From Paractinoplanes tereljensis (GTDB taxonomy: Bacteria; Actinomycetota; Actinomycetes; Mycobacteriales; Micromonosporaceae): DNA of 64,000 nucleotides. Location of the stretch: NCBI RefSeq assembly GCF_016862435.1, contig NZ_BOMY01000016.1, positions 1 through 64,000 on the forward strand, in the 5' to 3' direction. The notes under the pieces were generated by a model. The model did not search any database. It was not told the DNA's origin and saw only the letters and a program-made list of their open reading frames with translations. The position numbers were made by a program, and so were the translations under genes. Positions 25,493-33,705 of the stretch are shown here, in pieces; within the stretch, counting starts at the first letter, position 1, and every line of letters begins with the position of its first letter.

Positions 25493-25912
25493 TCAGGCAG
25501 CGTTGCGGCGCGGCTGGGGGGCGCGCATCGCCTGCAGGTGGCCGAGGAGAGCGGCGGTGTCGCCGTGTTCGCCGTTCACCAAGGGCTCGGTGATCTGCTT
25601 GCGCTCGGCGGTGGGCAGCGGCTCGAGGGTCAGGCGCATGCCGAGCGCTGCGGCGATCTCGGCGACCGTGCTCAGGGTGGGATTGACCGAGCCGCTGGTA
25701 AATAGGCGGCGGATCGCGTCGGGGTTTGCGCCGATGGTGCGGGCGAGGGCGGCCTTGGACAGGCCGGCCGCCAGCCGGGCGTCATCCAGGGCGTTGACCA
25801 CCGCGTCGATGGTGGCGATCCGAACCGACTCCACGACGTACGCCCGCAGGAACTCAGGATCTTTGAGGTCCTCGGCCAGGTCGTCCCAGAAGGCATTGCT
25901 GCCGATCGTCAT
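25493..25912 (-). CDS. HTH-domain protein resembling an addiction-module antidote
   Basis: The 139-residue protein has a central XRE-like helix-turn-helix (residues 47-90): ARLAAGLSKAALARTIGANPDAIRRLF followed by NPTLSTVAEIAAALGMRLTL, a layout shared with HigA-type antidotes and small transcriptional regulators. The N-terminal 45 residues (WDDLAEDLKDPEFLRAYVVE) are predicted to be helical. No toxin gene adjoins it: the next gene is a DUF3040 protein read from the same strand 50 bp upstream. It may act as a solitary regulator. Confidence 0.7.
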   Translation of the reverse strand: MTIGSNAFWDDLAEDLKDPEFLRAYVVESVRIATIDAVVNALDDARLAAGLSKAALARTIGANPDAIRRLFTSGSVNPTLSTVAEIAAALGMRLTLEPLPTAERKQITEPLVNGEHGDTAALLGHLQAMRAPQPRRNAA

Positions 25913-25962
25913 GCCCGCCCCCGTCGCACCTCAGTCCTGCGACCGTAGCATAAATGTCACAC

Positions 25963-26223
25963 CTACGCGGGGTAGAGGCGGCGGTAGAGCAGGACGCCGG
26001 CTATTGCGGTGGCGCCCAGGCTGAGGGTCAGGAGGGTGGCGGTTCGGCCGAACAGGAGCGCTACCAGCGGCAATGCGATATATAGCGACGCGCCCAGGAT
26101 CGGCAGGGTGGGGAACGGGCGCTCATCGACGGGCGTGCTCATCCGCGCCGCAAAGTCGGGGTCCTCGTCCTGCAGGTGCCGCTCGATGTCGTCGAGGGCC
26201 TGGCGGTATCGGCCGTCCAGCAT
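25963..26223 (-). CDS. DUF3040-family small membrane protein
   Basis: The 86-residue protein follows the DUF3040 pattern: an N-terminal cytoplasmic segment with LDDIERHLQDEDPDFAARM, then two closely spaced transmembrane helices (ILGASLYIALPLVALLFG and a second ending near LLYRRLYP). The family is widespread in actinobacteria and of unknown function. It is divergent from ctaD and separated from it by 144 bp. Confidence 0.85.
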   Translation of the reverse strand: MLDGRYRQALDDIERHLQDEDPDFAARMSTPVDERPFPTLPILGASLYIALPLVALLFGRTATLLTLSLGATAIAGVLLYRRLYPA

Positions 26224-26367
26224 CGGGCCTCCGCCCGGTCACCCGGCACCCTTGCCGGGTCCGCCGGAGATGTGCTCAATGCTCGGAAATCGAGCGGTTA
26301 GGACGGTTAGAAGCCTATAACAGGAGGTGCGTAGAGGTTTCCTAGACGCGATATCCGAGGAGCTCGC

Positions 26368-28125
26368 ATGACTACAGTCGCCCCCCGCCCGGTCACCACC
26401 CGGCCCTATCCGGTCCGGAGACAGGTCAAGGGCTCGGCGCTAACTCGGATTCTGCGGACGACCGACGCGAAGCAGATCGGGATCATGTACATGATCACGT
26501 CGGTCGTGTTCTACATGGTCGGCGGCATCATGGCCCTGCTGATGCGGGCCGAACTGGCCCGGCCGGGCATGCAGTTCCTCTCGCCGGAGCAGTTCAACCA
26601 GCTCTTTACCATGCACGGCACGGCGATGCTGCTGTTCTTCGCGACGCCGATCGTGTTCGCGTTCGCCAACTTCGTGGTTCCGATGCAGATCGGCGCCCCG
26701 GACGTGGCCTTCCCCCGGCTCAACGCGTTCGCGTACTGGCTCTATCTCTTCGGCACCCTGATCGCGATGAGCGGGTTCCTCACCCCGGGCGGCGCGGCCG
26801 ACTTCGGCTGGTTCGCGTACTCCCCGCTCAGCGACTCGCTGCACTCCCCCGGCATCGGCGGCAACTGCTGGGTGGTCGGCCTGGCCATCGGTGGTCTGGG
26901 CAGCATCCTCGGCGCGGTCAACCTGATCACCACGATCCTGACCCTGCGCGCACCGGGCATGACCATGTTCCGGATGCCGATCTTCACCTGGAACCTGCTG
27001 GTCACCAGCCTCCTGGTGATCCTGATCTTCCCGTTCCTGGCGGCCGCGCTGTTCGCCCTGGCTGCCGACCGGGTGGTCGGCGCGCACGTGTTCGACTCGG
27101 CTACCGGCGGCCCGATGCTCTGGCAGCATCTCTTCTGGTTCTTCGGCCATCCCGAGGTGTACGTCATCGCCCTACCGTTCTTCGGCATCATCACCGAGGT
27201 CATCCCGGTGTTCAGCCGCAAGCCGGTGTTCGGCTACAAGGGCCTGGTCGCGGCCACCCTGCTGATCGGCGCGCTGTCGATGAGCGTGTGGGCGCACCAC
27301 ATGTTCGTCACCGGTCAGGTGCTGCTGCCGTTCTTCAGCTTCCTGAGCTTCCTGATCGCTGTACCGACCGGCATGAAGTTCTTCGTCTGGATCGGCACGA
27401 TGTGGCGTGGGCAGATCAGCTTCGAGACACCGATGATGTTCGCGATCGGCTTCATGGTCACGTTCCTGTTCGGTGGCCTGTCGGGTGTGCTGCTCGCCGC
27501 CCCGCCCATCGACTTCCACGTCTCCGATTCGTACTTCGTGATCGCGCACTTCCACTACGTGCTGTTCGGCACGATCGTGTTCGCGGTGTTCGCCGGCATC
27601 TACTTCTGGTTCCCGAAGATGTTCGGCCGGATGCTCGACGACCGGCTCGGCAAGGTCCACTTCTGGCTGACGTTCCTCGGTTTCCACGCGACCTTCCTGG
27701 TGCAGCACTGGCTGGGCACCCAGGGCATGCCGCGCCGGTACGCCGACTACCTGGAGTCGGACGGCTTCACCACGCTCAACATGATCTCCACCATCGGGTC
27801 GTTCGTGCTGGGCCTGGCCACGCTGCCGTTCGTCTACAACGTCTGGCACTCCTACAAGGTCGGCCAGCTCGTCACGGTCGACGACCCGTGGGGCCACGGC
27901 AACTCGCTGGAGTGGGCCACCTCGTCGCCGCCGCCGCTGCGCAACTTCGACCGGATGCCGCGCATCCGCTCGGAGCGCCCGGCCTTCGACGCCAAGTTCC
28001 CGGAGCTGGCGGCCGGCGAGCAGTCGCTGGCCGGCCCGCCGGAGGGTGGCGCCAAAGTGCTGAGCAGAGCGTCCGACGGCGGCGCCACCTACCAGGAGGA
28101 CATCAGCTCCGACCGGGACCGCTGA
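26368..28125 (+). CDS. ctaD: Cytochrome c oxidase subunit I (aa3-type)
   Basis: The 585-residue protein has the twelve-helix core of the haem-copper oxidase subunit I. The haem a ligand region is seen in [11 protein letters not shown]. CuB/active-site residues lie in [19 protein letters not shown] (His and cross-linked Tyr), HHMFVTG and HFHYVLFG. The hydrophilic ends match actinobacterial CtaD. GAGGAG precedes the ATG. No ctaC, ctaE or qcr genes are adjacent, so this copy is detached from the main oxidase cluster and may be a paralogue. Its 3' end overlaps the convergent mycosin-like gene by 23 bp. Confidence 0.96.
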   Translation: MTTVAPRPVTTRPYPVRRQVKGSALTRILRTTDAKQIGIMYMITSVVFYMVGGIMALLMRAELARPGMQFLSPEQFNQLFTMHGTAMLLFFATPIVFAFANFVVPMQIGAPDVAFPRLNAFAYWLYLFGTLIAMSGFLTPGGAADFGWFAYSPLSDSLHSPGIGGNCWVVGLAIGGLGSILGAVNLITTILTLRAPGMTMFRMPIFTWNLLVTSLLVILIFPFLAAALFALAADRVVGAHVFDSATGGPMLWQHLFWFFGHPEVYVIALPFFGIITEVIPVFSRKPVFGYKGLVAATLLIGALSMSVWAHHMFVTGQVLLPFFSFLSFLIAVPTGMKFFVWIGTMWRGQISFETPMMFAIGFMVTFLFGGLSGVLLAAPPIDFHVSDSYFVIAHFHYVLFGTIVFAVFAGIYFWFPKMFGRMLDDRLGKVHFWLTFLGFHATFLVQHWLGTQGMPRRYADYLESDGFTTLNMISTIGSFVLGLATLPFVYNVWHSYKVGQLVTVDDPWGHGNSLEWATSSPPPLRNFDRMPRIRSERPAFDAKFPELAAGEQSLAGPPEGGAKVLSRASDGGATYQEDISSDRDR

Positions 28126-29470
28126 CCGGCGCCTCCCAGAACGGATCGTCGCGGTCGGTGGTCAGCCGGGCCCGGGCCCGCTGCGCCCGGCGCAGCGCCA
28201 GGCGCCGGGCAATCAGGCCGGACGCCAGCCGGGCCGGGCGTTGCAGAACAAAAGGCAACAGCAGGAGTACGCCGAGAGCCACCGCGATCCACAGCAGCAC
28301 CCGGCTCAACGTGCCGAGACCGCTGGCCGGTTTCGCGGTGGCCGCGTTCACGCCGACCCCGGCCGGCAGTGCCGTGGTGACCGCGGCGACCGGGCTGACC
28401 AGCCGATCCGTGGCCGTGCTGAGCACCTGCCGGGTCACCTCGGCGGCACGCAGCCCGGGGTGCGCGGCACGGACCAGGGCGACCGTGCCGGCCACGTAGG
28501 CCGCCGCGTACTCGTCGCCGCTGACCGCCCCGCCGATGCTCGCCACGCTGACCCCGGGGGCCAGCACCTCGATCGAGTCGGCGGCGTAGGGGAAGGCTGG
28601 CTGCTTGTCGGCCCCGACCGCGCCCACCCGGAGCAGACCGTCGGCCGCCTCGCCCTTGGCCCACGCGGGCAGTACGACCACCACGTCCCGGGATATCGCG
28701 TCGCTGATGGCCGCCCGCACGTCCGCATCCGAGGCGTCGGCGCCTACCCCGAGCAGCACGACCCGGGCACCGGCGGCGACCGCGACGGAGATGCCGGTCG
28801 CGGCCGAGCGCGGCTCGGTGCCGGCCCGGACCGGCACGATCCGGGCGCCCGGCGCCACCCCGAAGGTGTCGTCGTCGCCGGCCACGATGCCGGCCATCGC
28901 GGTCCCGGCGCCGTCGCAGCCGTTGTCCGCGCGCCCGGCGCCGGCCACGACGTCGGCGCCGGCGGCGACCCGCCCGGCCAGTTCGGCCGCGGAGCCGTCC
29001 ACCCCGGCCGCGAGGACGGCGACCTTGACGCCCGCGCCGTTCGTCACCGCCCAGGCCCGGCTCGGGGTCAGCAGGGTCTGCGCCCAGGACGCCTCAGCCG
29101 GGGCGTCGGCCCCGCGGGCGCAGCCGGACGACGACCCGGCGCTCGCCGGCAGCGGGCCGGAGTGCAGTTCGGCGCCGACCGCGTCCCACGGCAGCAGGAG
29201 CTGCCAGCCCGCGGCCAGACGACCCGGCTCGGCGAGCCGGTCGCCGTCCGGCTGCACCCGGCCCGAGTTCAGGTCGAGGATCTCGCCGGCCCGGTTCGCG
29301 TCGCCGAGGAACCGGGTGGCGACCTCCCACAGGTTCTCCGGCGCGCTCTGATAGGACGCCGTGACCGTGTAGTACAGCTGGTTCTCCGGTGGCGCGGCCT
29401 GGGCCGGCGTCGCGAACCACAGGGTGCCCGCCGACAGGACCGCGGCCACCCACCACCTCATCGTCGGCAT
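28103..29470 (-). CDS. Mycosin-like T7SS subtilase with all catalytic residues lost (pseudoprotease)
   Basis: The 455-residue protein has a signal peptide, a LysM-like N-terminal region ([35 protein letters not shown]), a subtilase-fold domain from about residue 135, and a C-terminal transmembrane helix ([17 protein letters not shown]) like mycosins. The triad is absent. VAVIDTGVD reads VAVLAAGVD (Asp to Ala154), DGHGT reads DGAGT (His to Ala188), and GTSYAAP reads GDEYAAA (Ser to Glu320). The oxyanion Asn motif is also missing. The reading frame is intact, so this is not decay by frameshift. It is the last gene of the T7SS operon and begins 1 bp after the preceding stop; ATG at 29461 is an alternative start. 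Confidence 0.85.
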   Translation of the reverse strand: MPTMRWWVAAVLSAGTLWFATPAQAAPPENQLYYTVTASYQSAPENLWEVATRFLGDANRAGEILDLNSGRVQPDGDRLAEPGRLAAGWQLLLPWDAVGAELHSGPLPASAGSSSGCARGADAPAEASWAQTLLTPSRAWAVTNGAGVKVAVLAAGVDGSAAELAGRVAAGADVVAGAGRADNGCDGAGTAMAGIVAGDDDTFGVAPGARIVPVRAGTEPRSAATGISVAVAAGARVVLLGVGADASDADVRAAISDAISRDVVVVLPAWAKGEAADGLLRVGAVGADKQPAFPYAADSIEVLAPGVSVASIGGAVSGDEYAAAYVAGTVALVRAAHPGLRAAEVTRQVLSTATDRLVSPVAAVTTALPAGVGVNAATAKPASGLGTLSRVLLWIAVALGVLLLLPFVLQRPARLASGLIARRLALRRAQRARARLTTDRDDPFWEAPVSGPGRS

Positions 29471-29471
29471 C

Positions 29472-31040
29472 TCACCACTCGGATTTCTCGAGGAGGGCCC
29501 ACTCGTGGTCGTCGTTGGCCAGGCACGGCACCAGCGCCAGCCGGACGTCGGCGCCGCCGGTGCCCGCACCCGGCACGTCGAGGCACATCCCGGCGACCGT
29601 GTTGCGCAGCCAGTAGTAGACGAAGCCGCCCGCGGTCTTCTTCGGTTCCAACCGGAAGTACTGGTTGTCCTGGTCGAAGCAGCCGGTCTCGACGAGTTCG
29701 GTGCCCGATGCGACCGCCTCGGCGCCGGGCGGATCGATGCAGAACCCGTCGTCGGTGTTGCGGATCCAGTAGAGCTGGTAGCCCTCGCCGTCGACGGCCC
29801 GCGGCTCGAACGTCCACTCCTGGTTGTCATCGCCGGTCTTGGCGCAGGTGAACTGGGCGACCGGGCCGTCGCGCGGTCCGGCGCCGTAACCGGGCAGGTC
29901 GACGCACATCTTGGTGACCAGGTTGAGGATGAAGTACGGCCCGTAGCCGCGGCCGGTGGAGTCAGCCGCCTTGATCGCCGGCTGGTTGTTCCGGGCCGGT
30001 TTGGTGGGCTTCGGGCTCGGGCTCGTACTGGGAGTGGTCTTGGCCGGCGTCGGTGCCGCAGAAGTGGGTTTTGCAGCGATCTGCAGGCGCGGGTCCTTGG
30101 CGTACTCTGCCTCGGCCTTGGTCACCGCCTCGGCCGACGCCGCCCGGTCGAAGGCGGCCAGCGCGGCCGGGTACTGGCCGCCGGCCTGCTCGATCAGCTT
30201 GCACATCGCCCGGCCGAGGGCCGGGATGGCGACGCCCGGGTCCCACGGTGAACCGTCCTCGATCCAGGCCTGCGGCTGGAACTGGGCGATGCCCTGCTCA
30301 CCGGCCGCGCCGAGCTTGGTGGCACTGAAACCGGAGGTCGCCATGAGCTGGGCCGCGACCCGGCTGGGCGGCAGCTCGGTGCAGTTCTTGCCGGCGTCGA
30401 CGACCGCCTGCAGGTACGCGTCCGGCACCGGAATCGCCGCCGCCCCACCGGCCGCGGGCGAGGGAGCGCTGCCACCCAGGGCCGGTTGCAGGGCGTACCA
30501 GGTGGCGTACCGGGAGACGGTGTCCACATAGTCCTTGGCCTTGTCCGGGACGCCGCCCGCCGCGACCACCTGGTCCATCCCGAGCCGGAACGCGGCCAGC
30601 GCGATCCGCCACGGGTCCTCGTCCAGGTGCAGGGCGCGGGACTGGCCGACGAGCCGGCACATCAGGTGGGCGAGCCCGGTGATCGCGGCCGTCCGGTCGG
30701 TCGGCTCGGCGCCGGTCCAGGGCGCGTTCTGCTGCCACTGCGCCGGGGTCAGCGCGGCCACCCCGGTGGCGCCACCGGCCCGCAGGTCGCCGACCGGCCG
30801 GTCGGTGAAGTGCGAGGCCACCATGACCTGGCCGGCCAGCCGGGCCGGGGTCAGCGCGGTGCACGAGGTCGCGGCACCGGTCAGGATGCGCACGTCCGGT
30901 GCGGTGAGCTGGTTGCCCTGCAGGGGTTCGGCCGCGTTGGCCGCCTGCCGGGCCGCGAAGCCACCGGCCCCGGTGAGGACGGCGAGCGCCAGCACGATGC
31001 CCAGCGCCACCGGCCGGGTCGGTCTCGGGAGGCGGACCAT
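29472..31040 (-). CDS. Membrane-anchored double lytic-transglycosylase-like protein with ricin B lectin domain
   Basis: The 522-residue protein has one N-terminal transmembrane anchor (residues 9-30) and two SLT/lysozyme-like repeats (about 48-165 and 205-305). The second contains GEQGIAQFQPQAW and the first ATGVAALTPAQW. A Thr/Pro/Lys-rich linker leads to a C-terminal ricin-type beta-trefoil (about 375-522) with DNQEWTF, DNQYFRL and DDHEWAL. The catalytic glutamate of the QESGF motif is replaced in both repeats (Ala75 in VASHF, Thr235 in ATSGF), so wall cleavage is unlikely and glycan binding is the probable role. The ATG overlaps the preceding stop as TAATG. It sits within the T7SS operon before the mycosin-like gene. 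Confidence 0.8.
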   Translation of the reverse strand: MVRLPRPTRPVALGIVLALAVLTGAGGFAARQAANAAEPLQGNQLTAPDVRILTGAATSCTALTPARLAGQVMVASHFTDRPVGDLRAGGATGVAALTPAQWQQNAPWTGAEPTDRTAAITGLAHLMCRLVGQSRALHLDEDPWRIALAAFRLGMDQVVAAGGVPDKAKDYVDTVSRYATWYALQPALGGSAPSPAAGGAAAIPVPDAYLQAVVDAGKNCTELPPSRVAAQLMATSGFSATKLGAAGEQGIAQFQPQAWIEDGSPWDPGVAIPALGRAMCKLIEQAGGQYPAALAAFDRAASAEAVTKAEAEYAKDPRLQIAAKPTSAAPTPAKTTPSTSPSPKPTKPARNNQPAIKAADSTGRGYGPYFILNLVTKMCVDLPGYGAGPRDGPVAQFTCAKTGDDNQEWTFEPRAVDGEGYQLYWIRNTDDGFCIDPPGAEAVASGTELVETGCFDQDNQYFRLEPKKTAGGFVYYWLRNTVAGMCLDVPGAGTGGADVRLALVPCLANDDHEWALLEKSEW

Positions 31041-31681
31041 TACCGGGGCATTCCTTCCAGGATTTCGTCCTCGGTCGGCAGGTCGGCGTCCGGGGCCCAG
31101 CGCAGGGTGGTGACGACCGCGTCGAACAGCAGCACGATGGCCTGCACCGGGTCGGCCTCGACGTCGCCGTCGCTGAGCACGGTGAAGGTCAGCACGCCCC
31201 AGACGCCGGGAGCGCCGGGCGCGGCCACGTAGTAGTTGACGCGTACGGCCGGGGCCTTGCGTTTGATCGGTTGACTGTCGACGACCTGGCGGACCCGGGC
31301 CGCCGGGCAGCCGTCGATCTCCAGCGCCATGCCGTCCGGGCCGGCCTCGGCGAGGATCGAGTTCAGCACCGACCGCGGGTCCTGCGGCTCGCCGTCGTCC
31401 TCGATCACCGACAGCAGCAGCGTGCCGGGCATCCGCATGCCGTGCATCTCGGTCACCGGCAGCACGACCGCCCGGGCACCCTGCCGTTCGGCCTGGTCGG
31501 TCGCGTCGGTGAGGTCGCGGTTCAGCATCCGCCGCCACGGCCCGGCCTTGTCCCGGGGCAGCGTGTCGGGCAGGGCGTGCCGGACGATCGCCTCGATCGT
31601 CCTGGCTCGCACCCGGCGCAGCTCGGGCAGGGTGGGCACGTGCACCCAGCCCTCGGGAACGATGAGCTCAAAGTCGAGCAT
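31040..31681 (-). CDS. T7SS-operon protein of unknown function (213 aa)
   Basis: The protein is soluble and shows no signal peptide or transmembrane helix. It begins MLDFELIVPEGWVHVP, and the C-terminal half has alternating beta strands (AVRVNYYVAAPGAPGVWGVL and LTFTVLSDGDVEADPVQAI) ending in an amphipathic helix. It overlaps the upstream gene by 14 bp and the downstream gene by 1 bp. The strand-rich pattern and position resemble small Mog1/PsbP-like or chaperone-like proteins of T7SS loci, but no family is firmly recognised. A role in substrate handling is a guess from context. Confidence 0.7.
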   Translation of the reverse strand: MLDFELIVPEGWVHVPTLPELRRVRARTIEAIVRHALPDTLPRDKAGPWRRMLNRDLTDATDQAERQGARAVVLPVTEMHGMRMPGTLLLSVIEDDGEPQDPRSVLNSILAEAGPDGMALEIDGCPAARVRQVVDSQPIKRKAPAVRVNYYVAAPGAPGVWGVLTFTVLSDGDVEADPVQAIVLLFDAVVTTLRWAPDADLPTEDEILEGMPR

Positions 31682-32243
31682 TGACGAACTCCAACGGCTG
31701 GGCGGCGATCATGTGCAGCACGGCTTCCACCCCGGAACCGATCACCGCGAGCTGGTCCAGGGCCTTGACCCGGGTGGTCAGCAGGACGTCGACCGCCTGG
31801 TCGTCCAGCCGGAGCGCCGCGTTGACCCGGCCGTGCAGTCCTTCACCGTCGGAGCTGGCCAGCGCGAACACCCGCACACCGTCGCCCCGCTCGGTCGTGA
31901 CGTAGTCAACCGCCGGTTCGCGTACGTCATCGGCCAGGCCTTCGGCACCCACCTCGGCCATCAGATAGGCCGGGTCTTCCGGCCGGGCCGGCCGGAATTC
32001 GGCCAGAATGAGCAGCGGAAGCCACCGCGGCCGGTCGGCGAGGAAACCGCCGCCCCAGATGAGCCGGAAGTTGGCGGGCATGCCGTCGGTGCGCGCGAGC
32101 AGATCGCGAGCCAGCGCGGCGCCCATCTCGGGGGCATCGACGCCGGCGCCGAGCCACTCGTCGAGCAGCTTCACCAGCGACGCGGTCCAGTCGTCGCTGC
32201 CGGCCGGCGGCACGAAGTCCCAGTACCAGGAAATGTCGGTCAT
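31668..32243 (-). CDS. T7SS-operon protein of unknown function (191 aa)
   Basis: The soluble protein begins MTDISWYWDFVPPAGSDDW and contains a Trp-rich FRLIWGGGFLADRPRWLPL segment and a C-terminal strand-strand-helix layout (ALASSDGEGLHGRVNAALRL, VDVLLTTRV). Its gross layout resembles the downstream 213-residue protein, so the two may be distant paralogues or partners. The ATG overlaps the stop of the candidate substrate gene by 4 bp. The open frame further upstream is a shadow of that gene. No family was recognised. Confidence 0.68.
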   Translation of the reverse strand: MTDISWYWDFVPPAGSDDWTASLVKLLDEWLGAGVDAPEMGAALARDLLARTDGMPANFRLIWGGGFLADRPRWLPLLILAEFRPARPEDPAYLMAEVGAEGLADDVREPAVDYVTTERGDGVRVFALASSDGEGLHGRVNAALRLDDQAVDVLLTTRVKALDQLAVIGSGVEAVLHMIAAQPLEFVNARL

Positions 32244-33424
32244 ACGTTCTCGAAGGCCGGGTTGGAGGTGGCCTGCAGACCACCGATGATCAAGCCGGCA
32301 CCGAGGTTGAAGATCTGGTTGATGCCGCCCCACGACCCGAAGATCCACTTGAGACCGCCGGCCGCCCAGCTGAAGCCGCTGCCGAACGTGCCGAGACCGC
32401 TCAGCCAGCCGAGGTTCTTGAGGTTGCCGAGCTCGAACAGGCCGCTCAGCCAGCTCTTGCCGAGGTCGAAGAAGCCGGGCTTCCCCGCCCCGATCATCAG
32501 CGGCTTGCTGAAGTCGAAGAGCTCGATGATCTGCCCGTTCGGCCCGAGGCCCGGCTTGAACTTCAGGTACGGCAGCCCTTTGAGGAACTTGGTGAAGCCC
32601 TCGATCGACTTGCCGAAGGCGCCGAACGCCGCGCCGAGGCCGGCGAAACCCAACCCCACCGCATCCAGGACGACGCTGAGCACGCTGCCGTCGCCGCCGG
32701 CCAGGAGAATGCTGTCGGCCACCAGGAGTACGGCTCCCGCCGCGAATCCGGCTATCGCGAGCACGTTGAGCCCGGGTATCAGGAAGGCCAGCGCGGTCAG
32801 GACCATCGCGATGATCCCGAAGATCTCGCTGATCTTCTTGAAGATGGCCATCACCCGCCAATTGATCTTGTCGGTCAGCCCGTCGTCGTAGTTCTTGCAG
32901 TTCACCGCGTCGCCGAAACGTTTACCGGCCACGTCCAGGGCGTCCAGCGCACCGGTCAGCCGGTTCGCCGCCGCGGTGATCGCCGAGTTCGCCTCGTCCT
33001 GCGCGCGCTGCTTGTCCGTACCCTTCTGCTGTTCCGCCGGCGGGATGTTGCCGTCCGCGTCCTTCTGCGGATCGGGCAGCCCGTTGGCCCTGGTCAGCGA
33101 GTCGGTGCCGGCCGTCGAATCGCGCTCGGCCGCGTTCACCTCGTCGATCGCGTGCTGCAGGTCCGGCTCGTACTTCTTGGCCTCGTTGGCGACGTCGCGG
33201 TAGCGCACCGAAGCCTTGGTGAGGCTGTCCTTGAGCGACTCCGCGTCCTCCTTGAGCGGCTCCACCCACTGGCCGCGCAGGCCCTCGTCCCCGGCGTCGA
33301 CGATCTTCTGCAGTTTCGCCACCGCGTCGTCGATGGTCATCGAGATCTTCTCGTAGCGCTTCTGCGCCGCGTCGATCTCGCCCGGATCGGCCTTGCGGAG
33401 AGTGCCGAGGCGGCCGTCGCTCAC
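32240..33424 (-). CDS. Candidate T7SS substrate: helical WXG-like N-terminus with a hydrophobic C-terminal half
   Basis: The 394-residue protein has about 190 residues of helical, charged sequence (KRYEKISMTIDDAVAKLQ, EGLRGQWVEPLKEDAESLK), like the long helical hairpins of LXG/EspI-type secreted proteins. A Gly/Ala-rich hydrophobic region follows (about 205-290), then a Gly/Trp/Phe-rich tail. The GTG start overlaps the WXG100 stop as GTGA, with GAGGAGGG before it. Immediate coupling to a WXG100 gene suggests co-secretion or complex formation. No enzymatic domain was recognised at the C-terminus. A membrane-spanning structural role is the alternative. Confidence 0.68.
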   Translation of the reverse strand: MSDGRLGTLRKADPGEIDAAQKRYEKISMTIDDAVAKLQKIVDAGDEGLRGQWVEPLKEDAESLKDSLTKASVRYRDVANEAKKYEPDLQHAIDEVNAAERDSTAGTDSLTRANGLPDPQKDADGNIPPAEQQKGTDKQRAQDEANSAITAAANRLTGALDALDVAGKRFGDAVNCKNYDDGLTDKINWRVMAIFKKISEIFGIIAMVLTALAFLIPGLNVLAIAGFAAGAVLLVADSILLAGGDGSVLSVVLDAVGLGFAGLGAAFGAFGKSIEGFTKFLKGLPYLKFKPGLGPNGQIIELFDFSKPLMIGAGKPGFFDLGKSWLSGLFELGNLKNLGWLSGLGTFGSGFSWAAGGLKWIFGSWGGINQIFNLGAGLIIGGLQATSNPAFENV

Positions 33425-33705
33425 TTGTCGCCCTCCTCGAGGCTGGCGACCATCTTGGCCTCGGCCTCGGCCCACGCCTGGTCGGCACCCTCGACCGAGT
33501 CGCGGAACTTCTTCATGGCCTCGACCATCTTGTCCCGGCTGCCGGTCCAGTTGTCGGCGAAGTCACCCATCGACAGGTTCGCGTTGAGCTGCCCCCACTG
33601 GCCCTTGAACTCGTCCTGGAAGTCGAGCGCGCCCTCGAACTGGCTGATCAGTTCGCTGAGGTCCCGGGCCAGGTCGGCCAGGTCCTTGACCACGATGTCG
33701 GCCAT
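33421..33705 (-). CDS. WXG100-family (ESAT-6-like) protein
   Basis: The 94-residue protein is all-helical, with the turn motif W53-T-G in FADNWTGSRDKM between two predicted helices, the defining feature of WXG100 proteins exported by type VII secretion. ATG at 33705 forms TGATG with the EccC stop. The downstream gene starts inside its stop codon. It probably pairs with the 98-residue protein encoded at the head of the operon or with its neighbour. Confidence 0.88.
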   Translation of the reverse strand: MADIVVKDLADLARDLSELISQFEGALDFQDEFKGQWGQLNANLSMGDFADNWTGSRDKMVEAMKKFRDSVEGADQAWAEAEAKMVASLEEGDK

